Shown: positions 7,439 through 17,234 of the stretch, in pieces
Position numbering within the stretch: position 1 is the first letter of the stretch
Layout of the letters: every line of letters begins with the position of its first letter
Assembly (NCBI GenBank): GCA_027023305.1
Contig: JALVVR010000015.1
Location: forward strand, 1-56,467
DNA from: Campylobacterales bacterium
GTDB lineage: Bacteria > Campylobacterota > Campylobacteria > Campylobacterales > QNZT01
Reading direction: 5' to 3'
DNA: 56,467 nt
Program-made: the position numbers and the translations under genes
The notes under the pieces: generated by a model
The model's database searches: none
The model's input: the letters and a program-made list of their open reading frames with translations, nothing else
Told to the model about the DNA's origin: nothing

Positions 7439-8798
7439 AGAGGCAAAAGTTGGTTTTTTTGTTTTTGTGGGGTTAATAATACTTTTTTTACTCTCTACTC
7501 AAGTGGGTAGTTTTAAAAATCTTTCAAAAAATGGTTATAGTGTAAAAACTTATTTAAAAGATGCATCTGGATTAGAAAAAAATGCTAAAGTAAAAGCCAA
7601 TGGTTTGGATGTTGGGTATATAAAAAATTTGAGTATAGATGGTGGAGAAATAGTTGCTAAGCTTTTTATATATGATGGAGTTAAAATACCTAGTGATTCA
7701 CTTATAAGAAGTGAACAAGGAAGTATGTTAGGTGGGAAGTATTTAAATATAACTTTAGGAAAATCAAGTGAACTCATAAAGAGTGGAAATGTTATAAAAG
7801 CCAAAGAAAAGCTTGCAGGTTTTGATGAAGCTAGTGATAGTATCAAAAGGGCTGCAGATGAATTTAAGGCATTTATCGCTGATTTTAGGGAAGTTTTAGA
7901 TGATAAGGCTAAAAATAGTTTGAGAAATACTTTAGTGAATTTAGAATCAACTCTTAAAAATTTTGATGATATGGCTGTTAGTATAAAAACAACTAGTGAT
8001 AAGTTTGCTAAGACTGCTGATATTATAAACAATCGACTACCTGCTATTGCTAAAAATTTAGATGTACTTATAAGGGATTTAAAAAACAAAGCCCCAGTTT
8101 TGATGGCTAAGTTTGAAAATATAGAAGATCAAATAAATGGAATTTTAGAAGAGAATAGACCTACTATAAAGACTGCTTTAGGAAATATAGATGGATTTTT
8201 TGGAAAAGGTACTGATGCAGTTAAAAAGATAGATAAACTTTTAGCTACCGTTGATAAAGTAAAACTTCAAATGGGTATGAGAAGTGAGTATCAAGCAAGT
8301 GATAGTTATCAAAAAGGGTATTTGGATTTAGATTATATACCAAGTGATTCTAAGATGTATAAATTCTCAGTGGCTTCTATGGATGATTATTCAAAACTTG
8401 ATAGTAGTGGAAATGTTATAAAACCAGCAAAACATCAAGATTCTAAACTTTTACTATCAGCTCAGATTGCAAAAAGATATGGAAATGTAGCTCTAAGAAC
8501 TGGACTTATAGAGAGTAGTGTTGGTGCAGGGGCTGATTATTATATGTTTAATGACAGATTAAAACTAAGTAGTGAAGTGTTTGATTTTAATGCTAAAAAT
8601 GATGTTAGGGGTGATAAGGCTCATGCTAAAGTTAGTGGAAGATTTACAATTCTAAAGCATATAGATTTTTATGGTGGATATGATAACTTCTTAAACAAAA
8701 AGGCTGATAATGCTTTTGTTGGAGTTGGTTTTCACTTTTATGATGATGATTTGAAAAGGCTTATCATGAGCCAAAGTGTAGGAAGTATGGCGAAGTGA
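7431..8798 (+). CDS. MlaD/MCE-domain protein
   Basis: A 455-residue envelope protein: one N-terminal membrane anchor (residues about 6-22), an MCE domain (about 34-110, with DASGLEKNAKVKANGLDVG and GSMLGGKYLNIT), a long helical region (about 120-285), and a C-terminal beta-rich part. MCE proteins move lipids between membranes, usually as part of MlaFEDB. The C-terminal part is longer than in E. coli MlaD and resembles the extended MCE proteins of Campylobacterota. ATG 7431 is preferred over GTG 7419 because GGAG is six bases upstream. No mlaE or mlaF lies nearby. Confidence 0.85.
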   Translation: MNKEAKVGFFVFVGLIILFLLSTQVGSFKNLSKNGYSVKTYLKDASGLEKNAKVKANGLDVGYIKNLSIDGGEIVAKLFIYDGVKIPSDSLIRSEQGSMLGGKYLNITLGKSSELIKSGNVIKAKEKLAGFDEASDSIKRAADEFKAFIADFREVLDDKAKNSLRNTLVNLESTLKNFDDMAVSIKTTSDKFAKTADIINNRLPAIAKNLDVLIRDLKNKAPVLMAKFENIEDQINGILEENRPTIKTALGNIDGFFGKGTDAVKKIDKLLATVDKVKLQMGMRSEYQASDSYQKGYLDLDYIPSDSKMYKFSVASMDDYSKLDSSGNVIKPAKHQDSKLLLSAQIAKRYGNVALRTGLIESSVGAGADYYMFNDRLKLSSEVFDFNAKNDVRGDKAHAKVSGRFTILKHIDFYGGYDNFLNKKADNAFVGVGFHFYDDDLKRLIMSQSVGSMAK

Positions 8799-9055
8799 TA
8801 AATAAGTTTCACAAAGCACTGGAATTTATGGGGCTTACACCGTTTATAACTTATAAAGAGATAAAGAAAAGATATATCGAACTTAGTAAAAAGTATCATC
8901 CTGATTTTGGTGGAAATAGTGAGATAATGGATGAGTTAAATAACAGTTATAACCTTTTAAAAGATTATATTGAAAACTATAGGTATTATTTTAGTGAAGA
9001 AGAGATTTTAAAGCAGTATAACGGAAGTGAATATGTCAAACAATTTAGATTTTGA
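8795..9055 (+). CDS. Small J-domain protein
   Basis: An 86-residue protein made almost wholly of a DnaJ J-domain: helix II ITYKEIKKRYIELSKKYHPD with the essential His-Pro-Asp, then the helix III region. J-domains stimulate the ATPase of DnaK-type chaperones. No zinc-finger or substrate-binding domain is present, so it is a class III (J-only) protein whose target is unknown. It starts at GTG 8795, overlapping the mlaD-like stop by four bases, and overlaps the next gene. Confidence 0.75.
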   Translation: MINKFHKALEFMGLTPFITYKEIKKRYIELSKKYHPDFGGNSEIMDELNNSYNLLKDYIENYRYYFSEEEILKQYNGSEYVKQFRF

Positions 9056-9707
9056 GTATCTTTATAGGGATAGAGAAGAGGCATATAATGAGCTTTTTAG
9101 CTTAGTTAAAACTGATAGTTTAAACAGTAACTGGAAAATAATAACTACAAGTGCAAATAATATAAAACTTATTGATGAATTGAGTAGAAAGTTAAATATA
9201 GACTACGAGTTGTTTTTCTTAGATGAAATAACAGCTCCAAACAATAATGAGTGTGTTATAGCTACTGTTAGTGAGCTTAAAGATATAGTTATAGAAAAAA
9301 ACTTAGTGAAAAGTTTTGAGATAGAAGAAGATTTTATCTACAAAGAGGCAGAAGAGAGATATAATAAAAATATTTTAACAAAACTATATGCCTTTAAAAA
9401 TGGAAAATCAATAGAAAATATTGAGGGAAAAAATATTATGATATTTAGTGATGGTTGTGATATTGGATTAAATATTATGTGTGCAGTCAAATCACTTTTA
9501 AACCGAAAAGCTAGAAAGATATTTTTATATATGCCAATAATTAGTCAAGATTTATATCAAAGTTTAGATATGATTGTTGATGAGATTTTTGTAAATAGAA
9601 AAATAGCTGATTTTATCAGAACTTCTTACTATTTTGAAAATTTTGATGATTTGAGTGTAGATGAAATAAGATATATATTAGAACAAAGGAGAAATATTGA
9701 ACAGTAA
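9033..9707 (+). CDS. Phosphoribosyltransferase-like protein with degenerate PRPP motif
   Basis: A 224-residue protein resembling the PRTase fold. A hydrophobic strand leads to FSDGCDIG (around residues 145-152), where functional PRTases have a VDDG-ATG PRPP loop. A strand FLYMPI and a C-terminal helix containing FDDLSVDEI follow, as in predicted phosphoribosyltransferases. The two acidic residues of the loop are partly lost, so catalytic activity is doubtful. ATG 9033 is taken as start over GTG 9027. It overlaps the J-domain gene by 23 bases and pnp by 11. Function unknown. Confidence 0.5.
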   Translation: MSNNLDFEYLYRDREEAYNELFSLVKTDSLNSNWKIITTSANNIKLIDELSRKLNIDYELFFLDEITAPNNNECVIATVSELKDIVIEKNLVKSFEIEEDFIYKEAEERYNKNILTKLYAFKNGKSIENIEGKNIMIFSDGCDIGLNIMCAVKSLLNRKARKIFLYMPIISQDLYQSLDMIVDEIFVNRKIADFIRTSYYFENFDDLSVDEIRYILEQRRNIEQ

Positions 9708-11907
9708 TGCAAAATCGCTTACTATTGATCTTGGCGAAAAAAAAGAGATTTATGAGTTAAACAAATATGCAAAACAAGCTGCTGGTGCAGTTTGGGTAAA
9801 AGAGGGAGATGCTATACTACTTGCTACGGTAGCAAGAGATGATAGTGTTGTAGAAGAGGATTTTTTACCTTTGACAGTGCAGTATATAGAAAAAAGTTAT
9901 GCAGCAGCTAAGATACCTGGAGGATTTATAAAAAGAGAGACGAAACCTAGTGATTTTGAAACTCTAACTTCTAGGATAATAGATAGAAGTTTAAGACCAC
10001 TTTTCCCAAAAGGTTATGCTTATCCTACACAAATAGTTGTTTTTGTACTTAGTAGTGATAGTGAAGTTGACCTACAAGTTTTGGCTTTAAATGCAGCTAG
10101 TGCAGCACTAGTGGTAAGTGATCTGCCGATAGATAAAAGTATAAGTGGTGTTAGAGTTGGAAAAATAGATGGAGAGTTTGTAGTAAATCCAAAAAATAGT
10201 GAGCTTTTAAACTCTACTTTAGACCTTTATGTAGCAGGAAGTAAAGAAGAGCTTCTCATGATAGAGATGAGAGCTATTGGGAGTGAAGATGTAGAGGTTT
10301 TACCTTCTATGATAGATGAACCACTTACTGGTATAGGTAGTGAGAATGTAATAGATATACATAAAATGAATGAACTTACTAACGAAGAGATGATTGAAGC
10401 TATAAAAGTTGCTAGTGATTTTATTTACAAGAGTGCTAAAAAGTATGAGGATGAGTTTTTGCCTAACAAAAAAGAGTTGGCAGAACTAGAGTATAAAGTT
10501 GAAGTTGAATCGAGTGAGCTATATGATTTTATAGATAAAAACTACAAACAAAAAGTTATATCAGCTATAAATGAGATGGCAAAGAGTGAGAGAGCAGTTC
10601 ACCTTAAAAAAATCGCTAAAGAGATAGCCGAAAAAGAGGAAATAGATAAAGATTTAATTAGTAAAACTCTAGATAAATATAAAAGAAAAATCGTTAGAGA
10701 TATGATTTTAGATGAAAATATTAGAGCAGATGGAAGAGGGCTTAGAGATGTAAGACCTATTGAAATAGAGACAAATCTACTTCCTTCAGTTCACAGTTCT
10801 TGTCTTTTTACAAGAGGACAAACTCAAGCACTTGTAACAGTAACTTTGGGTGGAAATAAAGATGCTCAAATGTTTGATAGATTAACTACAAAAGAGTCTT
10901 TACATGAAAACTTTATGCTTCACTATAACTTCCCTGGATTTTCAGTTGGAGAGGCAAGTCCACTAAGACCACCAGGAAGAAGAGAACTTGGACATGGAAA
11001 TCTTGGAAAAAGAGCGATAGAACCATCTTTAGAAATAGATAGTTCTACTACTGTAAGAGTTGTTTCAGAGATACTAGAGTCAAATGGTTCTTCTTCTATG
11101 GCTACAGTATGTGGAGCATCTTTGGCTTTGAAAGCTGCAGATTTACCTGTTACTAAACTTGTAGCTGGTGTTGCTATGGGGCTTGTTATAGAAGGTGATA
11201 AAAAAGCTATACTTACAGATATCATGGGATTAGAAGATCATGATGGAGATATGGATTTTAAAGTTGCTGGAAGTCGTGATGGGATTACTGCTATGCAGAT
11301 GGATATAAAGCTTGGAGGGATTGACAACAAAACTTTAAGTGATGCACTTGAACAAGCAAAAGAGGCTAGAGAGCATATCTTAGGACTTATGGAAGAGGCT
11401 GAGAGTAAGATAGTATTAAATGAAAATGCACTTCCTAGTTCAGTTCATTTTAACTTAGATCCGTCAACTTTTGGAGCTATTATCGGTCAAGCTGGAAAAA
11501 CTATAAAAGAGATTATAGAGAAGTTTGAAGTTATGATTGATTTAGATCGTGATAGTGGAAAAGTAAAAGTAGAGGGAACTTCAAAAGAGAGTTGTGAAGC
11601 TGCAAAAAATCATATCATAGAGCTTTCTAAGAAAAAGAGAGAAAACTCTCACTCAAATAGAAGAAATAGAGAAGTTCCTCAGTTTAATGAAGGTCAAGTC
11701 TTTGATGGTAAAGTAGTAAGAATTGCTCCATTTGGTGCATTTGTTGAACTTCCTGGTGGAATAGATGGACTTTTACATATTTCTAAACTAAGTGATGAGA
11801 GAGTAGAAAATGTTACTGATGTTGTAGATGTTGATGATAAAGTAAAAGTAAAAGTATTATCTCAAAAGGGTGATAAAGTAGAACTTGGTTTGATAGAAAA
11901 ACTTTAA
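9697..11907 (+). CDS. pnp: Polyribonucleotide nucleotidyltransferase (PNPase)
   Basis: Phosphorolytic 3'-5' exoribonuclease and degradosome component. The 736-residue protein has the full order: RNase PH domain 1, a helical linker, the catalytic RNase PH domain 2 ([33 protein letters not shown] with the metal-binding Asp residues), a KH domain from about 585 ([15 protein letters not shown]) and an S1 domain from about 666 ([19 protein letters not shown]). The start is TTG 9697, preceded by AAGGAGA at a good distance; no in-frame ATG lies nearby. A strong terminator overlaps the stop, closing the run that began at purD. Confidence 0.97.
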   Translation: MNSNAKSLTIDLGEKKEIYELNKYAKQAAGAVWVKEGDAILLATVARDDSVVEEDFLPLTVQYIEKSYAAAKIPGGFIKRETKPSDFETLTSRIIDRSLRPLFPKGYAYPTQIVVFVLSSDSEVDLQVLALNAASAALVVSDLPIDKSISGVRVGKIDGEFVVNPKNSELLNSTLDLYVAGSKEELLMIEMRAIGSEDVEVLPSMIDEPLTGIGSENVIDIHKMNELTNEEMIEAIKVASDFIYKSAKKYEDEFLPNKKELAELEYKVEVESSELYDFIDKNYKQKVISAINEMAKSERAVHLKKIAKEIAEKEEIDKDLISKTLDKYKRKIVRDMILDENIRADGRGLRDVRPIEIETNLLPSVHSSCLFTRGQTQALVTVTLGGNKDAQMFDRLTTKESLHENFMLHYNFPGFSVGEASPLRPPGRRELGHGNLGKRAIEPSLEIDSSTTVRVVSEILESNGSSSMATVCGASLALKAADLPVTKLVAGVAMGLVIEGDKKAILTDIMGLEDHDGDMDFKVAGSRDGITAMQMDIKLGGIDNKTLSDALEQAKEAREHILGLMEEAESKIVLNENALPSSVHFNLDPSTFGAIIGQAGKTIKEIIEKFEVMIDLDRDSGKVKVEGTSKESCEAAKNHIIELSKKKRENSHSNRRNREVPQFNEGQVFDGKVVRIAPFGAFVELPGGIDGLLHISKLSDERVENVTDVVDVDDKVKVKVLSQKGDKVELGLIEKL

Positions 11908-11928
11908 GGGTTGCCTTAAAGTTTTTTT
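11897..11928 (+). terminator. pnp rho-independent terminator
   Basis: AAAAACTTTAAGG (11897-11909) pairs exactly with CCTTAAAGTTTTT (11914-11926) around GTTG and is followed by further T residues. The 13-bp stem includes the pnp stop codon. Confidence 0.85.
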
Positions 11929-11930
11929 GC

Positions 11931-11936
11931 TAAAAT
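11931..11936 (+). promoter_or_regulatory. atpE promoter -10 box (TAAAAT)
   Basis: TAAAAT preceded by TTTTTTTGC follows the pnp terminator directly and predicts a start near 11943. The leader of about 70 bases holds an ACAAAGT/ACTTTGT inverted repeat (about 11945-11985) and a strong AAGGAGA ribosome binding site before the ATG at 12013. Confidence 0.6.
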
Positions 11937-12012
11937 CCACAAACAAAGTGATAAGTAGGGATACGCAAGCCGAACGGACTTTGTAAACAAAATTTTTATA
12001 AGGAGACTTTTC

Positions 12013-12318
12013 ATGAAAAAAGTTTTATTTTTAATGGTTGCTATCGCAACTGCAGCATTTGCAAATGAAAATGCTGGTGAGATGCTAAAAGCATATAGTG
12101 TTGTTGCTGCTGGTGTAGGTCTTGGACTTGCAGCTCTTGGTGGAGCTATTGGTATGGGTCATACTGCTGCTGCTACAATCGCAGGTACTGCTAGAAACCC
12201 AGGTCTTGGTGGAAAACTAATGACTACTATGTTTATCGCACTAGCGATGATAGAAGCACAAGTTATCTATGCACTTGTTATTGCACTAATCGCACTTTAC
12301 GCTAATCCATTTATGTAA
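12013..12318 (+). CDS. atpE: ATP synthase F0 subunit c
   Basis: The rotor proteolipid of ATP synthase. Two hydrophobic helices (about 27-50 and 68-98) are joined by the polar loop ARNPG; the ion-binding carboxylate is Glu81 in MIEAQVIYAL. The 101-residue chain is longer than E. coli subunit c because of an N-terminal segment ending AAFANE that looks like a signal peptide, a feature I recall from other Campylobacterota. The first helix has Met in GIGMG where sodium-type rings have Gln, so proton coupling is more likely. It stands alone with its own promoter; no other atp gene is in the window. Confidence 0.95.
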   Translation: MKKVLFLMVAIATAAFANENAGEMLKAYSVVAAGVGLGLAALGGAIGMGHTAAATIAGTARNPGLGGKLMTTMFIALAMIEAQVIYALVIALIALYANPFM

Positions 12319-12385
12319 TAACTATTTCACAAAGCTTTTAAGCTTTGTGAATACTTTCTAAAATACTTCAAACAAACCAAACTTT

Positions 12386-12470
12386 GCGACCGTGGTGGAA
12401 CTGGTAGACACGCTACCTTGAGGGGGTAGTGCCTTCGGGTGTGGGGGTTCAAATCCCCCCGGTCGCACCA
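12386..12470 (+). tRNA. tRNA-Leu (anticodon GAG)
   Basis: An 85-base class II tRNA. Acceptor arms GCGACCG (12386-12392) and CGGTCGC (12460-12466) pair fully. The D-arm has GGTGGAACTGGTAGAC, and the anticodon stem CTACC/GGTAG encloses TTGAGGG with anticodon GAG at 12420-12422. A variable arm containing CCTTCGGG and a T-arm GGGGGTTCAAATCCCCC follow. CCA is encoded (12468-12470). It lies 67 bases after atpE and may share its transcript. Confidence 0.97.
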
Positions 12471-12513
12471 TTGAATTCTTCTAAGTTTTTAGATGAATCT
12501 ATCGAGATTTATA

Positions 12514-12541
12514 TCGCTGAACCAGTATAGCAAATCAGCGA
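12514..12541 (+). terminator. Possible terminator after tRNA-Leu
   Basis: TCGCTGA (12514-12520) pairs with TCAGCGA (12535-12541), followed by TTTAACTTTT. The T-run is interrupted, so this is a weak call. The rest of the 206-base gap before purL shows nothing except the purL promoter. Confidence 0.35.
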
Positions 12542-12647
12542 TTTAACTTTTAAAAGTATGAATTGTTTTATAGATTACAATTAGATTAATAAAGATATAA
12601 ATGAAGAAAATGAAAATCACAGTATGGCAAAATTTATCTAATTTTTG

Positions 12648-12653
12648 TAAAAT
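12648..12653 (+). promoter_or_regulatory. purL promoter -10 box (TAAAAT)
   Basis: TAAAAT after TTTTTG predicts a start near 12660 and a leader of under 20 bases, too short for a riboswitch. A second weak box, TATAAA, overlaps at 12656-12661. Confidence 0.5.
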
Positions 12654-12676
12654 GATATAAATTACATTTAGGATAA

Positions 12677-14905
12677 ATGATGCAAAACAAACCACTTGAA
12701 AATATAGAAGAAGTTTTAAAAAATCACAAGCTTAGTTTAGCTGATTATGACCATATAAAAGAGATTTTAGGTAGAGAGCCTAACTTTTTAGAGATAGGTG
12801 TTTTTTCCGCTATGTGGAGTGAGCACTGCTCATACAAATCAAGTAAGAAGTATTTAAATGGATTCCCTACAAAGGCTCCTTGGGTAATTCAGGGACCAGG
12901 AGAGAATGCTGGAGTTATAGATATAGGTGATGGTATGGCAGCTGTGTTTAAGATGGAGAGCCATAATCACCCAAGTTTTATAGAGCCATTTCAAGGTGCT
13001 GCTACTGGTGTTGGTGGGATTTTAAGAGATATTTTTACTATGGGTGCTCGTCCTATCGCAAATCTAAATGCTTTAAGATTTGGAAATATCAAAAGAGATG
13101 ATGAGATTGGAAAATATCAAAGATATTTGGTAAGAGGTGTTGTTGAAGGTATAGGAAGCTATGGAAACTGTATGGGGGTTCCAACAGTTGGTGGTGAGAC
13201 TTTTTTTGATGATGCATATAATGGAAATATCTTGGTAAATGCTTTTACTTTAGGAACTTGTAAAAGTGATGAGATTTTTTTAGGAATTGCTGAGGGAGTT
13301 GGAAATCCTGTTATTTATGTAGGAAGTAAAACTGGACGAGATGGACTTGGTGGGGCTGTTATGAGTAGTGATAGTTTTACAGAAGAGAGTAAATCTCTTA
13401 GACCTACTGTTCAAGTTGGAGATCCTTTTACTGAAAAACTACTTTTAGAGGCTTGTCTTGAGCTTTTTAAAACTGATTATGTTGTAGGTATTCAAGATAT
13501 GGGTGCTGCTGGACTTACTTCAAGTAGTTTTGAGATGGCTGGAAGAAGTGGAAGTGGTATGAAGATGGATTTAGGACTAGTTCCAGCTCGTGAAGAGGGA
13601 ATGACTCCTTATGAGTTTATGTTAAGTGAGTCTCAAGAGAGGATGCTTATCTGTGCAAATAAAGGGACTGAGGATAAAATCATAGAGATTTTCCAAAAGT
13701 GGGATTTAGATGCTGCTGTTATAGGTGAAGTTACTGATACAGGAGTTATGGAGCTACTTTGGCATGGAGAAAAAGTTGGGGAAATACCAGTTGATCCAGT
13801 TAGTGAGGAAGCACCAATCCTTGATAGACCTATAATTGAGCCTGAGTATCTAAAAGAGATAGCTAAATATGACTTAGATAGTTTTGAGAAAGTAGAGAAT
13901 AGTGATGCTTTTGATAAGCTTATCTCATCTTTAGAAGTAGTTGACAAAGCTTGGATATATGAGCAGTATGATTCTATGGTACAGACAAATACTGTAAAAC
14001 ACCCAGGAAGTTTAGATGCTAGTGTAGTTAGAGTAAAAGAGAATCAAAAAGCTATCTCTATGAGTAGTGCTTGTAATCCTAGATACTGTTATGTAGATCC
14101 ACAAAATGGAGCAGCAGCTGCAGTTATGGAGAGTGGAAGAAATGTTGCCATGAGTGGGGCTAGACCTTTAGCGATAACTGATTGTCTAAATTATGGAAAT
14201 CCTGAAAATCCAGAAGTAATGTGGCAGTTTGCAAAGGGTTGTGAGGGTATAAAAGAGGCTTGTTTGGAGCTAAATACCCCAGTTGTAAGTGGAAATGTAT
14301 CTTTGTATAATGAAACTGATGGAGTTAGTGTACTTCCAACTCCTACTATCGGTATGGTTGGAGTTAATGAGGATGAAACAAGAGTTTTACCTTCAAGTTT
14401 CCAAGAAGAAAATAGCATCATCTTTTTACTAGGTGAGACAAAAAATGAGTTTGGTGGAAGTCTCTACTTTAAAGAGTTGTTTGACAAGATAGTTGGAAAA
14501 TTACCTGAGATTGATTATAAAAAAGAGTTAAAACTTTGGGAATTAGTTGAAAAAGCAAATAAAAAAGGACTACTTCTAAGTGCAAAAGATGTTAATGTAG
14601 GTGGTATCGCTATCGCATTGGCTAAGATGAGTTCAAGAAGTGGATTTGGTGTAAAAGTTGGAGTAGCACTTGATGAGGGTAGAGAGATATTTAGTGAGAG
14701 TTTCAGTCGTGCTATCGTAGAGGTAAAAGAAGAAAATATAAATGAATTTGTTGAACTTTGTGAGATAGTTGGTGTCAAAGTTGATAGAGTAGGTATCGTA
14801 AAAGATGACAATGAGTTTGTTGTAAATGATATCAAAAAATCTGTTAGCGATATAAAAGATGTTTATCTTAAAACTTTTAAAGAGGTTGTTGAACAAGACT
14901 TGTAA
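12677..14905 (+). CDS. purL: Phosphoribosylformylglycinamidine synthase subunit PurL
   Basis: Converts FGAR to FGAM in de novo purine synthesis. At 742 residues it is the small PurL form that works with separate PurQ and PurS subunits, neither of which is in this window. Conserved landmarks are [14 protein letters not shown] near residue 55, [31 protein letters not shown] with metal and substrate residues, and [11 protein letters not shown]. Two ATGs are adjacent (12677 and 12680). AGGA lies three bases before the first and six before the second, so the second is probably used. The next gene overlaps the stop by one base. Confidence 0.97.
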   Translation: MMQNKPLENIEEVLKNHKLSLADYDHIKEILGREPNFLEIGVFSAMWSEHCSYKSSKKYLNGFPTKAPWVIQGPGENAGVIDIGDGMAAVFKMESHNHPSFIEPFQGAATGVGGILRDIFTMGARPIANLNALRFGNIKRDDEIGKYQRYLVRGVVEGIGSYGNCMGVPTVGGETFFDDAYNGNILVNAFTLGTCKSDEIFLGIAEGVGNPVIYVGSKTGRDGLGGAVMSSDSFTEESKSLRPTVQVGDPFTEKLLLEACLELFKTDYVVGIQDMGAAGLTSSSFEMAGRSGSGMKMDLGLVPAREEGMTPYEFMLSESQERMLICANKGTEDKIIEIFQKWDLDAAVIGEVTDTGVMELLWHGEKVGEIPVDPVSEEAPILDRPIIEPEYLKEIAKYDLDSFEKVENSDAFDKLISSLEVVDKAWIYEQYDSMVQTNTVKHPGSLDASVVRVKENQKAISMSSACNPRYCYVDPQNGAAAAVMESGRNVAMSGARPLAITDCLNYGNPENPEVMWQFAKGCEGIKEACLELNTPVVSGNVSLYNETDGVSVLPTPTIGMVGVNEDETRVLPSSFQEENSIIFLLGETKNEFGGSLYFKELFDKIVGKLPEIDYKKELKLWELVEKANKKGLLLSAKDVNVGGIAIALAKMSSRSGFGVKVGVALDEGREIFSESFSRAIVEVKEENINEFVELCEIVGVKVDRVGIVKDDNEFVVNDIKKSVSDIKDVYLKTFKEVVEQDL

Positions 14906-15900
14906 TGAAGTTTTTTAAAAAATATAAAAGCCTACTTTTACTGCTTTTTGGTTTTTTTGTAGGAAGTAGTTTAAGTAGTGGACTTTTGATATATAGTGGG
15001 AAAGAGTTAGTAAATGTTTTTGTTTACTTCTCTTTAGTTGTACTCTTTCCTTTTGTACTCACACTTTTTTCTTTTCTAACTTACCTAAAAAAAAAGACAA
15101 ATCGATACTTTTATCATGATAGTTTTTTATTTGGAGTATTCTTTTCCTTTGGGGCATTGGTATCACTAGTTTTTATGGTTACTACTAGAGATATAGCTTT
15201 TGGTTGGGCTACTACCATAGATGTTAGCTCCTCCACAGTTTATAACTTTATATCTGCTATCTCTTTTTGGAAAGTCTTTTTTCCATCTGCCGTTCCAACT
15301 CTTTCTTTGGTTGAGATAAGCCACTTTGCTAGGCTTGGAAGTGGTTTAACAAAAGAGCAGATAGATAGTGCAGTACTGCTGGGGCAGTGGTGGAAGTTTT
15401 TAGCTTTTAGCATACTCTTTTATGGAGTTATTTTTCGTGGGTTTTTATATTTGATATTTACTTTTAATAGAGATAAAAATATAGAGTTTGAGAGTTTGAG
15501 GGATGAAGAAGAGTTTAAAGAGTTAGAGTTAAAAGATGAGGATATAAAGCTTTTAAATAAACAAAATATAAAAGTTAAAAATCTGATAGGTTATGATATA
15601 GATGAAATAAGTTTAAAAAATATAAAAATAGATTGTAAAAATATCATAAAACTTGGTGGAAAAAATAGATTTGAGGATGATTGTAAAACCTTGGGTAGCT
15701 TAAAAGGTGATAGTTTGCTGGTGGTGAAATCATGGGAACCTCCCGTTTTGGATTTTATAGATTTGTTAGAGTGTTTTGAAGAAAAGAATTTTTATATTTA
15801 TCTTTTAGGGTTAAAAGAGAGTGCAAAAAAGAGTGAGTTAAATATGTGGAAAAGAAAGTTACAAGAGTATGAATATAAAGATATAGAGGTACTTTCATGA
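14905..15900 (+). CDS. DUF2868-type membrane protein
   Basis: A 331-residue protein with about four membrane spans in its first 190 residues (around 8-30, 36-58, 72-95 and 162-188) and a soluble, charged C-terminal domain. Its pattern and partner match the DUF2868 family, which sits next to DUF3482 GTPases in many proteobacteria; the function is unknown. It overlaps the purL stop by one base (TAATG) and the GTPase start by four (ATGA), so the two are translated together. The soluble domain is a plausible contact for the GTPase; that is inference. Confidence 0.65.
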   Translation: MKFFKKYKSLLLLLFGFFVGSSLSSGLLIYSGKELVNVFVYFSLVVLFPFVLTLFSFLTYLKKKTNRYFYHDSFLFGVFFSFGALVSLVFMVTTRDIAFGWATTIDVSSSTVYNFISAISFWKVFFPSAVPTLSLVEISHFARLGSGLTKEQIDSAVLLGQWWKFLAFSILFYGVIFRGFLYLIFTFNRDKNIEFESLRDEEEFKELELKDEDIKLLNKQNIKVKNLIGYDIDEISLKNIKIDCKNIIKLGGKNRFEDDCKTLGSLKGDSLLVVKSWEPPVLDFIDLLECFEEKNFYIYLLGLKESAKKSELNMWKRKLQEYEYKDIEVLS

Positions 15901-17234
15901 ACCATCCAAAGTTTGTAGTAGTAGGACATCCAAATAAGGGAAAAAGCTCACTTGTTTCGACTCTTTGCCTAAATGACACTGTAGCTATCAGTGATACTCC
16001 TGGAACTACTAAAGAGGTTAGAGAGTTTGTTTTAAAGGTGGATGGCAAGATTTACTATGAGCTTATAGATACTCCTGGTTTTCAAAGAGCGAGAAGAGTT
16101 TTAGAGTTTTTGAAAAAAAAAGAAGTTGGAGCTAGGGAAAGACCAAATAGATTAAAAGAGTTTATAAAAACTCATTGTGATGGCAAAAGTTTTAAGGATG
16201 AGTGTGAACTTTTAAAGCCGATAGTAGATGGAGCAGGGATTATCTATGTGGTTGATGCTAGTAAACCATATAGTGATGAGTATGAAGCTCAGATGGAGAT
16301 TTTAAGATATGCTGGAAGTGCTTCTATCGCGATACTAAACTATATAGGTGGAGAGGATTATACCCCAGAGTGGGATAGTGTGTTAGGGCAATACTTTCGA
16401 CTTGTCAAAAAGTTTAATCCTTTGAAGGCAAGTGAGGAGGAGCATTTGGATTTGATAGATGCTCTTTCACATCTCAATCCTTTGTGGAGTAAGGATTTAA
16501 AAGAGGTAAAAACTTTGATAGAGAAGTTTTACAAAAAAAGAGATGAGAAGTTAGCATCAGTAATAACTAAAGCCCTAAAAGATGCAGTTAGCTTAAAAAA
16601 GAGTAAAAGTGGTAGTAGTATAAGAGTTCAAAATGATTTAAAAAGTGGTTTTGCAAACTCGCTTAGAGATATAGAAAAAAAGATGCAAAGAGATATTTTA
16701 AAGAGTTTAAACTTTAAAAATCTGAAAGTTGATATAGTTGATAAAGATTTAGAGTATGATTTGCTAAGTAAAAAATCACAAGAAATTTTTGGTTTAAAAA
16801 AAGAGAAGTTAGTTTTAATCTCAACTATAAGCACGGCAACTGCTGGTGGAGTTATAGACCTTCTCGCTGGTGGACATAGCTTTTTTTTAGGTAGTCTTAT
16901 AGGTGGTGCTATCGGGTTTGCAAGTGCAATGCAAGGGTATGATGAGATTTCAAAGATAAAGCTTATATCTAGTGAAAAGATAGAGATTGGTCCTATTAAA
17001 AATCCTAACTTTGGATTTGTTTTTTTGAGTAGGGCGATTTTGTTTGCAAAAACTCTTTTAAATACTACTCATGCAAACAAAAATAGTGTTATGATTGATT
17101 TTAATAGTGATGAATTTTCTTTAAAAGAGTTAAAAGAGATTTCAAAACTTCATGAAAAGTTTCGCTTACAAAAGGATAGTGAAGATGATTTAAAAAGTTA
17201 TGAGAAGTTAGTTTTAAGGATGCTTCATGATTAA
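15897..17234 (+). CDS. YfjP-like GTPase with DUF3482 domain
   Basis: A 445-residue protein. The N-terminal GTPase of the TrmE-Era-YfjP type has P-loop GHPNKGKSS (10-18), SDTPGTT (32-38) and a G3 motif IDTPGF (57-62). The usual G4 NKxD is replaced by NYIGGEDYTPEW, so guanine recognition may be unusual; I believe this is common in the family. The C-terminal DUF3482 part includes a glycine-rich hydrophobic stretch at about 308-350 that may insert into or lie on the membrane. It is coupled to the DUF2868 gene before it and overlaps the PLD-like gene after it by eight bases. Cellular role unknown. Confidence 0.75.
   Translation: MNHPKFVVVGHPNKGKSSLVSTLCLNDTVAISDTPGTTKEVREFVLKVDGKIYYELIDTPGFQRARRVLEFLKKKEVGARERPNRLKEFIKTHCDGKSFKDECELLKPIVDGAGIIYVVDASKPYSDEYEAQMEILRYAGSASIAILNYIGGEDYTPEWDSVLGQYFRLVKKFNPLKASEEEHLDLIDALSHLNPLWSKDLKEVKTLIEKFYKKRDEKLASVITKALKDAVSLKKSKSGSSIRVQNDLKSGFANSLRDIEKKMQRDILKSLNFKNLKVDIVDKDLEYDLLSKKSQEIFGLKKEKLVLISTISTATAGGVIDLLAGGHSFFLGSLIGGAIGFASAMQGYDEISKIKLISSEKIEIGPIKNPNFGFVFLSRAILFAKTLLNTTHANKNSVMIDFNSDEFSLKELKEISKLHEKFRLQKDSEDDLKSYEKLVLRMLHD

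Noticed and set aside
12493..12546. A 17-codon ORF (ATG 12493) between tRNA-Leu and purL.
   Set aside because: No ribosome binding site, and it lies across a hairpin; chance ORF.
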